This document shows, one piece after another, positions 45,062-55,375 of a stretch of DNA of 64,000 nucleotides. The DNA lies in the NCBI GenBank assembly GCA_024516035.1, contig CM044961.1, forward strand, positions 37,475,112 through 37,539,111, in the 5' to 3' direction. This DNA is from Bactericera cockerelli (Eukaryota > Arthropoda > Insecta > Hemiptera > Triozidae). The notes below the pieces were generated by a model. That model made no database searches. It was not told where the DNA came from and was given only the letters and a program-made list of their open reading frames with translations. Numbering within the stretch: position 1 is the first letter of the stretch; the number at the start of each line of letters is the position of its first letter. The translations under genes and the position numbers were made by a program.

Positions 45062-47178
45062 GAAAAAGTATGGACAATTATTAATGACATAATTGACAAG
45101 AACAAGAAAGACAATATTATTAAAAACATTAAACATGATAACACTTTACATGACTGTCTGACCAATACCCGACATTGTGCCAATATAATGAACAATCATT
45201 TCAAAGATGTTGGAAAAAATATCTCTGATAAAATTGAAAGACTCACTACTACTGAACAATATCACTTTAACGAATTAAACTTGACTCAAGACACTGAAAA
45301 CAAATACTCTACTTTCTCGCTGACAACTTCAACTGAAATTTACAAAACAATTATGAAATTGAAAAACAGAACTACTCCAGGTCAAGACGGACTACAAACA
45401 AAAACACTTAAACATATTGCACCATACATAACTGAACCACTTAAACACGTAATTAACTTAAGTTTAGACAGTAGTACATTTCCTTCTTGCTACAAATCCA
45501 GTATAATTGTTCCTATTTACAAGAAAGGAAACAGACAAGACTTGAATAACTACCGACCTATTTCCTTACAGACAAACTTCAGTAAAATACTTGAAAAATG
45601 TGTGCAAAACCGACTTGAATATTATTTGACAACAAACAACCTTTTAACTGACAAACAATACGGATTTCGACGTGGCATAGGTACTGAAGATGCATTACTT
45701 GACTTAACAACATACTTACATAGTAATATAGACGACAATAAAAAAGTAATCGCCATTTTTCTTGACATTTCAAAAGCATATGACTCCATAAAACATTCGA
45801 CATTACTGACACAACTAAAAAAATTAGGACTAACAGACAAAGTACTTAAATGGTTTGACTCCTACTTGACTGACCGAACACAAAAACTGAAATTGAATTC
45901 TCAGTTATCTGAGAGTGTAGAGTGTCGTGCTTTTTCAATTCCGCAGGGTACAATACTTGGTCCTTGTTTGTTTAATTGTTTTATTAATTCTCTTCCTGGA
46001 ATAAGCAAGGGTCAAGTATTTTGCTATGCAGATGACACAGTACTATGCTACTCATCAAATAACTGGGAAGAGACTCACCGACTCGCATCTACTGACCTGA
46101 CAAACATTCAAAACTGGTATTTACAAATGTCCCTACAAATCAATCTTTCCAAGTCTCATTACATGACTATTTCATCAGACAAAAGAGGACAACCATTAAC
46201 ATCAACAATACAATTAACTGACATTGAAAACAAAACAATAACATTACAAAAACTGACAAACATACGTTACTTAGGTGTTACACTTGACGAAAACTTAAAA
46301 TGGACAGCACATATTACTTCACTTAAAAACAAACTACGATACTTGACTTATGTTTTCTACAACCTAAACCAAGTTTGTAATGATACACTACTTCGCGAAG
46401 TATATTTCGCGTTAGTTCAATCACTCTTACAATATTGTATCACAGCTTGGGGAGGGGCGTATGAAAATATAAAGACTCAACTTAGAAGGACTCAAAATAT
46501 ACTACTCAGAACTATACTAAAAAAAGACAGACTTTTTCATACTGACCAACTATACGAACTATTTAACGTTCCAACACTAGATGACATTTACATTTACAAA
46601 ACAAGTACTTTCGCAATAAAGAAAAAACATACCTGGACTATAAACCCTAACACATACACCACAAGACAGACTGGACAAATGATACAAACACTCAAACACA
46701 AATCACTGACAAAAAGACATTTTTCATACGTAGGTAGCAAAATTTTAAATGAGATACCTGAAGATATAAAGGACAATCCAATTTTAAAATACAGACTGAA
46801 ACAATGGCTGTCTATTAACAATAATAAAAATAAAATCTTAAATATTTTAAAATAACAATTTTTCCCTAATTATTTGAATGTATAAGTACTCAATAAAACA
46901 GACATAACAATCAAAAACACTCCACACATAACATAAAAACATTTTTTAACATCTTCAAAATTTATAATATATATATTTTTCTTTGTTAAACTACAAGGAC
47001 AGTTTTAAATAATAATATAATTATAATAAAAAGTGGCCTAACACATGCTTTGCATAATTGGCCACTTAACTTGCCATGTTCCTAATTTTCGTTTTATTAA
47101 TAAGTTATTTTTTACATTTAAATTTTATTTATGAAGATGAAAGAATTTGTTCAATAAAAAATAATCTTTTGAAAGTAC

Positions 47179-47206
<28 letters not shown>
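45062..47206 (+). mobile_element. 5'-truncated jockey/CR1-type LINE with intact reverse transcriptase
   Basis: A single frame covers the reverse transcriptase and the ends of the element. The element lacks the endonuclease and ORF1, so it is truncated at the 5' end near 45060. The 3' part (46856-47178) is AT-rich UTR, ended by a poly(A) of about 28. It is the youngest-looking coding TE in the window, since the frame has no stops. It sits between gene D and terminal exon E. Confidence 0.85.
45188..46855 (+). CDS. LINE reverse transcriptase domain (ORF2 fragment)
   Basis: 555 residues from the first ATG; the same frame is open 42 codons further upstream. Palm motifs are intact: FLDISKAYDS at about 191-200, SIPQGTILGP at about 250-259 and FCYADDTVLC with the catalytic YADD at about 280-283, then RYLGVTLD. 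The NNYRPISL motif lies near residue 120. The C-terminal region includes a zinc-knuckle-free thumb and a basic end. It would copy LINE RNA at a nicked target, but this copy lacks the endonuclease and should be unable to move by itself. Confidence 0.9.
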   Translation: MNNHFKDVGKNISDKIERLTTTEQYHFNELNLTQDTENKYSTFSLTTSTEIYKTIMKLKNRTTPGQDGLQTKTLKHIAPYITEPLKHVINLSLDSSTFPSCYKSSIIVPIYKKGNRQDLNNYRPISLQTNFSKILEKCVQNRLEYYLTTNNLLTDKQYGFRRGIGTEDALLDLTTYLHSNIDDNKKVIAIFLDISKAYDSIKHSTLLTQLKKLGLTDKVLKWFDSYLTDRTQKLKLNSQLSESVECRAFSIPQGTILGPCLFNCFINSLPGISKGQVFCYADDTVLCYSSNNWEETHRLASTDLTNIQNWYLQMSLQINLSKSHYMTISSDKRGQPLTSTIQLTDIENKTITLQKLTNIRYLGVTLDENLKWTAHITSLKNKLRYLTYVFYNLNQVCNDTLLREVYFALVQSLLQYCITAWGGAYENIKTQLRRTQNILLRTILKKDRLFHTDQLYELFNVPTLDDIYIYKTSTFAIKKKHTWTINPNTYTTRQTGQMIQTLKHKSLTKRHFSYVGSKILNEIPEDIKDNPILKYRLKQWLSINNNKNKILNILK

Positions 47207-47211
<5 letters not shown>

Positions 47212-47352
47212 GGGAAAAGTTTAAACAACTCATTTTTTCTGCCAAATTCACAACACTTTTGTAAGATTTCAGGCAGTCTACCCTTCTAGTTTAAAATGGA
47301 GCTACAAATCCTTCCATACTGACATACCCCCTGTGTGCTTTGTGTGTTCCAG

Positions 47353-47741
47353 AAGATTACCGGAAATACAAATACTACTTTGACATTTACCACGAGTTCA
47401 AACGCATCTATTACACCTTCCACACCGACTACTTTGACAGAGTCTTCCGTCATGCCAGGCGAGCAATGGCCGCGACATTTCGCTCCAGCAAAGGCCAAAG
47501 TGTTGATGGCGTTGACGCATTTCTCGCCAATGAATCTCTGATGGACGCGCGGCTGGGGAAGATTTTTGAGAGTGTGGACGAAGTGCTGACCGGACATTAC
47601 TGTCATGTGGATGATATGGCGGGTCGCAAGTTTTTCTCCAACTTCCGGTATATGTACGACGAGAGAGCCTACAAGAACTTGAGATATGAGTTCGACTACC
47701 ATTTGGGGCACGAGTTCTTCAGGAGTGCAGCTGCAAACTGA
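47353..47741 (+). CDS. Exon E: orphan or alternative terminal exon of the gene D type
   Basis: An acceptor (TGTGTTCCAG) precedes a 129-codon terminal exon starting KYKYYFDIYHEFKRIYYTF after a split codon and ending in TGA. The start phase (two bases complete a codon) equals that of gene D exon 2, so it could be spliced to gene D exon 1. It shares with exons D and F the order aromatic block, IYY, GKIFESVDEVLTGHY, then VDD and FFSNFRYMY. No signal-peptide exon of its own lies between 44809 and 47353; the LINE occupies most of that space. It is either an alternative 3' exon of gene D or a duplicate that lost its first exon. Confidence 0.6.
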
Positions 47742-48230
47742 TTTGAAAGGTTTTTTTTTAAGTATTCGTCTGCGGATGTTGACTATGAAACATTCAGTGG
47801 AACAGTAAGAAAAATATCTACACTCAAAATTACATCTGAGGTCAAGGAGTTCCAGAACGTTCATATTTTTACGGGTGGAGGATTATAGACGTTTTTGAAG
47901 TTTCTCATTAAGCCCACCTACTGCAAAGATGATTTTCATTTGTTTTATTACTTCCGTGAATTTCTAATATTAGAAATCGGAAGTACCTATTGTGTTCCTT
48001 TCTGTAAAAACAAAAAAAAATATATTTTTATCTAGTTTAGGTATAGTATAGATACAATATGCCATAGCATTGCCTAGTAAAATTATTAGCATGTAAGTGT
48101 ATGTATAAATTAAATCAAAATAAAAATTCCAAAATTTATTTAAAAAAATTGTGTTAATTTGAATTATTTCGACACTCCCTCCCTCTCCTTACGGAAGATC
48201 TAAGCAATCAAAAAGGTGATGAATAATTAA
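47742..48230. other. Spacer with TE fragment
   Basis: 47945-48010 is the 5' end of the element described at 38765 (TTTCTAATATTAGAAATCGG). The rest is AT-rich, with no gene. Confidence 0.5.
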
Positions 48231-48503
48231 GTTGACAACATTAAGTTTGTCCATGCGGAACTATGCAACTGACGGTAATTGTTATTTTTTAAAGAAGAGG
48301 TACAGAGATAGAGAGAAAGAAAGAGCAGAATCAAGTTTGATTTGTGATCTATTGCATGTCAGCATGCTGTCCAACAAAATACTACACCAACCCCTTATGG
48401 GGTGCAATAGTTCTAAATAATGGACGCAGCACACAGGAATTTCTTCTATTTGTAGAAAAGACCCCCAGGAAATATGTAAAAAAAAAACCCCTTACCATTC
48501 CAG

Positions 48504-48871
48504 ACATCAAGTACAAGCTCCATTTCGACGAGTTTGCCATCTTCAAGGACATCTACTATAACCACCTCGAAAACTTCTTCTACAACAAAATCCTGCACAA
48601 TGTTCCCTCACAACTCAAAAGATCTCGCGGTCACTCCAATGGAAACATCACCGCTTTCCTGCTCGATGAGGAAGCAAAGGACTTCAGATTCGATAGGATC
48701 GTTCAGATATTCGACCACTGTTTGCGCAACCATTACCTCCATGTGGATGACTCCAAGTACAAAGAGTTCTTCAACTTCACGCGTGAGTATCTTCACAGGA
48801 CGCTGTACAAGCCAATGTGGAAGATGCTTCCGGAGGGTTCTCACCAGGACTATTTCCATTCGGGTCATTGA
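48504..48871 (+). CDS. Exon F: second orphan or alternative terminal exon of the gene D type
   Basis: The acceptor ACCATTCCAG precedes a 121-codon terminal exon, again starting in phase 1 like gene D exon 2 and exon E. It reads IKYKLHFDEFAIFKDIYYNH, later RIVQIFDHCLRNHYLHVDDS and FFNFTREYLHRT, and ends in TGA. Position by position it is the closest match to gene D exon 2 (IKYYHYF, IYY, IFDDALKSHY). Sequons NIT and NFT are present. No first exon with a signal peptide is visible upstream after exon E. A neighbouring frame is also open, but lacks the family pattern. Confidence 0.62.
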
Positions 48872-48905
48872 ACTCTCATTATTATTGTTGTGGTGGTACT
48901 GAACT

Positions 48906-49330
48906 CAGTAGCTTGATCGATAAGGCGGCGGATTTTCAACCTGGAGGTCGGTGGTTCAAGTCCTGGTTTCAGCGTAGCTTTAGTAAAGAGAGTTTGAGTA
49001 GTTGTGATATCACGAAAGTGATTAACACAAATATGATAACTTTGACTTATTGTTGTGGTGGTGGTGATGTTAAGGTCACTGAGACCAGACCAGGCTCGGC
49101 CGTGATAAGGAGCTGCGGAACTGCAGCACCCCCAAACGAAAAGAAAAAAATTCAAATCCTAACTTGTGCATGGTGAATATCATTACGGTTATCTAGAATA
49201 ATTAATCTTAGAATAATTGACATGGCAAACAATCTCAAACTTGTTAGTTGTTAAGAAAGTGACTCTATAAATCACATTTTATTCTGATTTTTGTTGCACC
49301 ACCCCCAAAACAGTTTTTCACCAGCCGCTA
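48906..49330 (+). repeat. tRNA-derived SINE and MITE copy
   Basis: 48906-49050: TAGCTTGATCGATAAGGCGG, GGTGGTTCAAGTCCTGGTTT, GTGATTAACACAAATATGAT. 49085-49330: a longer relative of the 5436 MITE, starting CCAGACCAGGCTCGGCCGTG and ending TTTTTCACCAGCCGC. Confidence 0.75.
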
Positions 49331-50465
49331 ATGGACTAGACATAAGTAAAAATATTTTCTGTCTCAAATCAGTCTAATCAGATTTCCACCTTTTTTTTTT
49401 CATTTTAAATTTAAATGATTTGTTTGAATTTTCCGTTGTAAAAAATTAACAAAAAAGGTTTTTTTTTTTTTTTTTTGCCAATTCCTATATTTTTAGTAAG
49501 TCCACCGATTGATTGCCGATTCCCAGTAACTCGCTAAGCAAACCAATCAGCCTCTGCTGGTTTACTTCGCTTTCACTGATGCATTGCACATTGCATAATT
49601 ATATAACTATTTTCAGGCATTCACTTAAAAGAACCCCTTTCGATCGTAAGGAAGATGGTGTTATTGTTTCTTGATTGGTAGGTATCAAGCTATTGCTTAC
49701 ATCGTAAATAGCTGAATTTTTATATTTAAATTCATAATTAATTTAATATCACCTATTATTGGTAGTTAATTTTTTTTATAAATTACCTACAATTCATAAC
49801 ATTAAATATTAAAAATATTGAAAACTAACCATAATAAGGATAAATATTAATGTGGTAACACTGGTTACAGTTTGAGGGCAATATAAGAAGGTCCAGTACT
49901 ACAAAAACATCACTCTTGTTCTTAAAAATTTTGGACTTTCATCAGGGTAACAAAGAAATCAAGGAAAGAAAGAAAGAAAGGCTTTCATCAAATGTTTGAG
50001 CCTCTGAATACACTTGTTTTTCGTCTTCTTCAAGGAGTGAAAATGGAATTAAACACAACCTAAAGAAGAAGATGGAATTGAATAGAGAACGGAAAATGGA
50101 ATTAAACACAACCTAAAGAAGAAGATGGAATTGAATAGAGAACAGAATTAAATAAATAACTACCTTTTTTTTGTATTTATCTCTTACGTTACACCTTTTG
50201 TACTTTCACAAACTTTTGTATGCTAGTATTTTTGGCCACACAAAAAAAGCATTGGGAGTGATATTGCATATATTATAAAGCCTAACCTAATAAGAGAACG
50301 ATTTTCAAGTCAAATTTACCTCTCTACTTATAAGGGAAAAAACCTCTTTATAAGAGAAATCTAGATATAAGAGAAAAAAATTGGGGTCCCTCGATTTTTT
50401 TTCTTATATCTTGGTTCGACTGATGCTATGTACAATTGTACATACTCGTACATATATTATATACG
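49331..50465. other. Intergenic, no gene seen
   Basis: AT-rich with poly(T) runs. A direct repeat of about 50 bp (AATTAAACACAACCTAAAGA and AGATGGAATTGAATAGAGAA) occurs twice at 50050-50145. No exon is supported. Confidence 0.5.
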
Positions 50466-50470
50466 TATAA

Positions 50471-50765
50471 TAAAAAAAAACCTTTCAACCGCTGGGTTTC
50501 TCGGTGACAAAGTTCGGTTTGTACAAGGCCTTCAGCCAGCATGAAGAAATTGGTAATAACAAAAAATTAGAGAGAAAAAAAAAGGGAGCAGTTGAATAGA
50601 AAGAAAAAGTCTATGTACTAATCTTTTGTCCCTAAAAAACAATTCCATGGCTGAGAACAATTTTTCTATTTTTATATTGTAATACTGTTTCAAATGTTTT
50701 TTTGTAAATTATTTGTTCAATAAAGGCTATTTTATTTTATTTTATTTATTATTTTATTTTTAATA
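50471..50765. repeat. Duplicate of gene G 3' end flanking a retroelement tail
   Basis: Bases 50471-50525 repeat 50766-50820, which encode the last 12 codons and stop of gene G on the minus strand (YKPNFVTEKPSG). Between them is a sequence ending in TTCAATAAAGGCTATTTTAT with (ATTTT)n on the plus strand, typical of a retroelement 3' end. The pair could be a local duplication around an insertion. Confidence 0.75.
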
Positions 50766-50779
50766 ATAAAAAAAACCTT

Positions 50780-52596
50780 TCAACCGCTGGGTTTCTCGGT
50801 GACAAAGTTCGGTTTGTACACGTCCTGGTAGAAGATGTCCTCAAAAGCTTCGTACATACAGATCAGCCTGTCCCGCACACTTCGCGAGAATATCTCGATA
50901 TCCTTGTCCATGTATTGGTCGTAGGCCCAGTACTTGATGACGTCATACTGATCGGGATTCGCGTCGGCGTCTCTCGCCGAGAATCGGAAGATTTCGTTGC
51001 GCTCGATTTTCTTGAGCTCCCGAGGTAGGTCGTGAATCACTCGGTGAACCCTGTAGAATAAGAGGAGAGGGTTTTAGAGTTTAGGTGACCCTGTATAATG
51101 ATTGGAGAGGGTTTGGGGTTAGCGTCACTTTCAACTGCATTGTGACATGGTGACGGAGGTTTTACACTCCATTTTCTGGAAACTCGCAAACCAGCTACTC
51201 ACCTCACCCAGCCTGAGTGGGGCCGGGAATAGCCAGCATCACGAGGCTTCGAATTTGGATGGTCACCCGTCCCCCATCCACCATCGAAGTCCTAACCTTG
51301 CTGGACGTACCTTAAGTTCAGTGATAGAACGAGAATTGGTGTATTCGACATGCCATCGGAGATGGCTCAAATATTTTTAAAAACAGTCAATCAACTTGTT
51401 GCATTCTGATGCATCTTTTTCAATTTGGGTTTAAGGTCTAAGGACATGCAATACTCAAAATAGATTAGGCAAATTCTGAGACGTGTGTTGCGATTTTTTT
51501 AAAAACTTGTTTCTTTTTTGTTCTTTGATTATTAGAGTGCTTTTTTTACCAAACAATTTACTATTAATTTACTCGTATTTTGAAAATGAAAATGTGAATC
51601 TACCACCCGTTCACTCACCATCCTTCGATGTAGGACGTATACGTGGTCCTGTAGATCTTGTACGTCTTGAACAGATCCTCCAGGGTGGTTCCCAAGGGGA
51701 GCACCTTGGGCCCCTCCCTACTGCCCAGGTTCACGTTGGCTGTGGCTGTCTTGTACCCGATGAAGATGGCGTTGGACATTTCGCTGGAGAGAGTCTCCAG
51801 TATCTTCTCCGCGTTCAGCAGTTTCAGTCCTGGGAAGATAAGTCGATAAGTCAAAAACAGGAGCCGCCGCTCCCCCAAATAAAGCTAGATAAACCTTATC
51901 TAGCAACAGTAAAGTTGCAATTATTTGCATCAGAGAGTCCTGGGAAGAGAGAGTATTGAAAGGGTTGGGTAGAAGAGATTGCCCTTTAGTTAATAAAGTT
52001 AATTTAGTTAATGAAGGACCTATTCAAAGAACTTATTACCTACTAGGTCTCTTGTCTGCTCTACTAGATTATAAGGACCTAACTCAGACTGGGTGAGGTT
52101 CAAGTGATGAGATAAAGCATTCATTATTAATATTATTATTTAACACTTTATTAATATGGAATACAACACAGATGATTACAAATTAATATACAATATAAGT
52201 CAAAAAAGAAAAAAATTAAGAAAAAATAAATAAATATATACATAATAATATTATTTCCTAACTAAAAGGCGGGGCTTTGCCTTTGGCAATCTCTTCCACT
52301 AGATCATTACCCACTAGATCGCCCGTCTGCTCCAGCACTGTTCCAGCGTGGGGGGCCGCCTGTCTCTTCTGTCTAGACTGGGGGGCGGGGCCGTTGTACG
52401 ATGAGGGCCCCTTCTGTAATGAGTGTCCAGACAAGGGGCCGTTGTACGAAGAAGGGCCGGGACATATCTGGTTCATGTTCTTGACGAGGGCCAGGTTCTT
52501 CTCGTGCATGCGGGTGAGGACTTGGTGCACATTGATGAGGGCGTCTGACGCCAGGATGAGACCACTGAGGAGAGTGATGGACAGCCAGGGTGCCAT
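50780..52596 (-). CDS. Gene G: secreted protein with repeat-containing propeptide
   Basis: Three minus-strand exons join in phase: 52596-52311, 51829-51619 and 51050-50780, giving 255 residues. The signal peptide is MAPWLSITLLSGLILASDA. A segment with two copies of GPSSYNGP follows and ends at RQKR before QAAPHAG, a likely furin-type cleavage site. Exons 2 and 3 form the aromatic domain. DKDIEIFSRSVRDRLICMYE and AFEDIFYQDVYKPNF echo the core of genes A and C. Exon 1 ends at GTGG|GTAATG; without splicing the frame runs on through a retroelement scrap (GTGGAAGAGATTGCC) and stops near 52258. An acceptor-like CCCCTTAG just before the ATG suggests a 5' UTR intron. No known domain is recognised. 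Confidence 0.8.
51153..51366 (-). repeat. 5S rRNA-derived SINE in gene G intron 2
   Basis: Minus-strand copy with GCCATCTCCGATGGCATGTC, CACTGAACTTAAGGTACG (decayed 5S A-box region), GTTAGGACTTCGATGG and a GGCCCCACTCAGGCTGGGTG body. Confidence 0.75.
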
Positions 52597-52634
52597 CTCT
52601 AAGGGGCCAGTAAAATAAATAATAATAATCATAA

Positions 52635-52740
52635 AAAAGTAAAATAAAAATAAATAATAATAATAATAGGGTAGCGCCGCGCCGGTACAACGTAAAATAA
52701 TCTAACCAGGTTAGATTATTTTATAATGGAAGAATAGTGG
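52635..52740. repeat. AT microsatellite and perfect 31-bp palindrome upstream of gene G
   Basis: After (AATAAT)n runs at 52610-52670, the bases 52693-52707 (TAAAATAATCTAACC) and 52709-52723 are exact inverted copies around one A. It lies about 100 bases upstream of the gene G ATG. Confidence 0.85.
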
Positions 52741-52899
52741 CCCGTAGTGGGATGGCTGAGGATAAGAATAGGATTGAGCATTGTGAGAGCACTCAGTAGT
52801 AGTGTATACTATGTTTATGAAGCGAAACACATGCCCATTTTGCAAAGCTCTGTCTGTGCGGGTGAGTAAGTGATGTGTGTTGTTTCCCCCCCCCCCTTT

Positions 52900-53050
52900 T
52901 TTTTTAGATTGGTTGTGTGGAAAAGATGGTGATTGGGTTGGGTGGAAGAGATGGTGATTGGGTTGGGTGGAAGAGATTGCCTTGGGGTTGGGTGGAAGAG
53001 ATTGCCTTGGGGATTGGGTTGAGTGGAAAAGATTGGGAATGTGTGTGAGA
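52900..53050. repeat. Tandem retroelement scraps GGGTTGGGTGGAAGAGAT
   Basis: At least four short copies of GGTTGGGTGGAAGAGATTGC in a row. The same scrap occurs at 18537, 18737, 18850, 18960, 35297 and 51960. The tandem order here suggests it can expand like a minisatellite. Confidence 0.8.
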
Positions 53051-53111
53051 GGTACAAGAAGAAGATACAAGAGTGGAGAGACGTTGTTAGAATTTGAATG
53101 AAAGAAAATAA

Positions 53112-54660
53112 ACAGGGTGTCCCACCAAACTTGGACACCTCAAATTACTCGGCCCCTGAAAGAGTTTTTGAAAAATAAAAACTCTAGGGTACATGTGCTA
53201 GTTATGCGGTTTCAGTTATGAAATTTTTTTTTATACAGGGTGGTTCAAAAGTCAGAAATTGAGGTGTCAACTTTCAATTTTTAAATGGATCGACCTGAAT
53301 TTTATTTGATAATTTTACTTCTAAATGATTCTTGAGTACTTTTTTAAACAAAAATATTACATACAGGGTGGTTTTTTTTTGACCAATTTTTTTTCTAAAT
53401 CTTGAATAACTCAAGTTCGGTTAATTTTTTCGATAACAAGAAGAGAATGTGTTTGTGTAATGAATACACGCACTTTCAATTGGCATCAAAAAATTTTATA
53501 CAGGGTGGTTCACAAGTGAAATATTGACTTGATTTTTTTTAAAACCAAGTTTTTTTAATTTTTTATTTAGGATTAATAATTCTCGTCTAATTTTACACAG
53601 CTTTCGTTAGTCATATTGAAAAACAAAACTAAAGTGTTGCACAGGGTGAGACATAATTTTTTTGTAACACCCTGTATATGGGCAGTCAAAGAGACGCAAA
53701 ATTAAATGTAAAGACTAAATATGCAAGAAAAACTTTGATTTTTAATTAAACTAAAAAGTTATGGTTTTTTAACTAATATTGTCGCATGGACCACCCTGTA
53801 GATATTTTCTTAAACTATCATGTAGGTACTCTAAGTTGTATAAAATTCAACGAACACTTCGAATCATGTGGGAAAAACAAGTAAAAAACACGAAATTGAA
53901 GCCATTTTCAATTTGGTGTCCACACTGAATTTTATACAACTTAGAGTACCTACATGATAGTTTAAGAAAATATCTACAGGGTGGTCCATGCGACAATATT
54001 AGTTAAAACACCATAACTTTTTTGTTTAATTAAAAATCAAAGTTTTTCTTGCATATTTAGTCTTTATATTTAATTTTGCGTCTCTTTGACTGCCCATATA
54101 CAGGGTGTTACAAAAAAATTATGTCTCACCCTGTACAACACTTTAGTTTTGTTTTTCAATATGACTAACGAAAGCTGTGTAAAATTAGACGAGAATTATT
54201 AATCCTAAATAAAAAATTAAAAAAACTTGGTTTAAAAAAAAATCAAGTCAATATTTCACTTGTGAACCACCCTGTATAAAAATTTAGATGCCAATTGAAA
54301 GTGCGTGTATTCATTACACAAACACATTCTCTTCTTGTTATCGAAAAAATTAACCGAACTTGAGTTATTCAAGATTTAGAAAAAAAATTGGTCAAAAAAA
54401 AACCACCCTGTATGTAATATTTTTGTTTAAAAAAGTACTCAGGAATCATTTAGAAGTAAAATTATGAAATAAAATTCAGGTCGATCCATTTAAAAATTGA
54501 AAGTTGACACCTCAATTTCTGACTTTTGAACCACCCTGTATAAAAAAATTTCATAACTGAAACCGCATAACTAGCACATGTACCCTAGAGTTTTTATTTT
54601 TCAAAAACTCTTTCAGGGGCCGAGTAATTTGAGGTGTCCAAGTTTGGTAGGACACCCTGT
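53112..54660. mobile_element. 1.55-kb foldback element: arms of about 730 bp around an 86-bp loop
   Basis: The left arm (53112-53849) and the right arm (53936-54660) are near-perfect reverse complements, starting ACAGGGTGTCC and ending GGACACCCTGT. Inside each arm the motif CAGGGTGGT or its complement recurs every 130-150 bases (near 53236, 53365, 53501, 53640 and 53800), so the arms look built from smaller inverted units. There is no coding capacity. I see no clear target-site duplication. Confidence 0.93.
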
Positions 54661-55165
54661 ATACAGGGTGATCGAAACCACCCAGCCACTATCTTTTTCT
54701 CGAGAACAGTTTGAGTTAGGATCTGTGTAACGACGCCGTTTATATAAAGATAAAACCAAACGCCTACCGTCATCCATACAAAATAAAATCCATACAAGTT
54801 TACACTTATTGTCCGAGAGATCAAATTGATTTATAAATAAATTGTTACAAAGTCAATAGAAGTCTGAAATGTAATTACGTAAAAGGAGCCTGAGAAAAAT
54901 GAAATATAAATCGGACGTAACTTACCTTTGTGATTTCCAGGAGAAACCAGTAGCTCTACAAATCAGTTATCCATGTCATCCTAGATCTGTTTACAAACAA
55001 CCAAACCTGCTGACGAACTCATACTTCAACAACTATAAACACCAACATTCAAAAAGAAATCACTGAAATTTGTCTACAAAAGTAAACACTTAATTTTCCA
55101 TTGTTAACGCACAAGCATTCGATTTTGGTTTTTCAGGAGGTTCTCAAAATATCGTTGATCATACA
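54661..55165. other. Intergenic, no gene seen
   Basis: A further ACAGGGTG start lies at 54663. A TGATTTCCAG acceptor-like site at about 54940 is followed by 41 open codons, but without a family match or a partner exon I do not call it. Confidence 0.35.
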
Positions 55166-55171
55166 TTCATA

Positions 55172-55375
55172 CTGTCCCGGTAGCGCAGTGGTCAGGGCGT
55201 CTGACTGTTAATACAGGGTCACGGGTTCAAAACCCAACCGGAACCCGACAAGTTATCCTCGTATTGGGATTTTGACCACATAATAATACGTCTTTTCATC
55301 TTACTGCTGGAATAATGGGACTCATTAGTCCTAATCGGGCAGTATAAATAAGGCGATATTATAATTATAATTGTT
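55172..55375 (+). repeat. tRNA-derived SINE
   Basis: TGTCCCGGTAGCGCAGTGGT and CACGGGTTCAAAACCCAACC (A and B box), then GGGATTTTGACCACATAATA and GGCAGTATAAATAAGGCGAT. Plus-orientation copy of the family at 27136 and 35480. Confidence 0.8.

Noticed and set aside
48534..48902. 122-codon alternative frame over exon F
   Set aside because: It lacks the family pattern, and the neighbouring frame matches exons D and E and has the right splice phase.
52711..53138. Minus-strand frames rich in STQPN-like repeats
   Set aside because: They are translations of the tandem GGTTGGGTGGAAGAGATT scraps.
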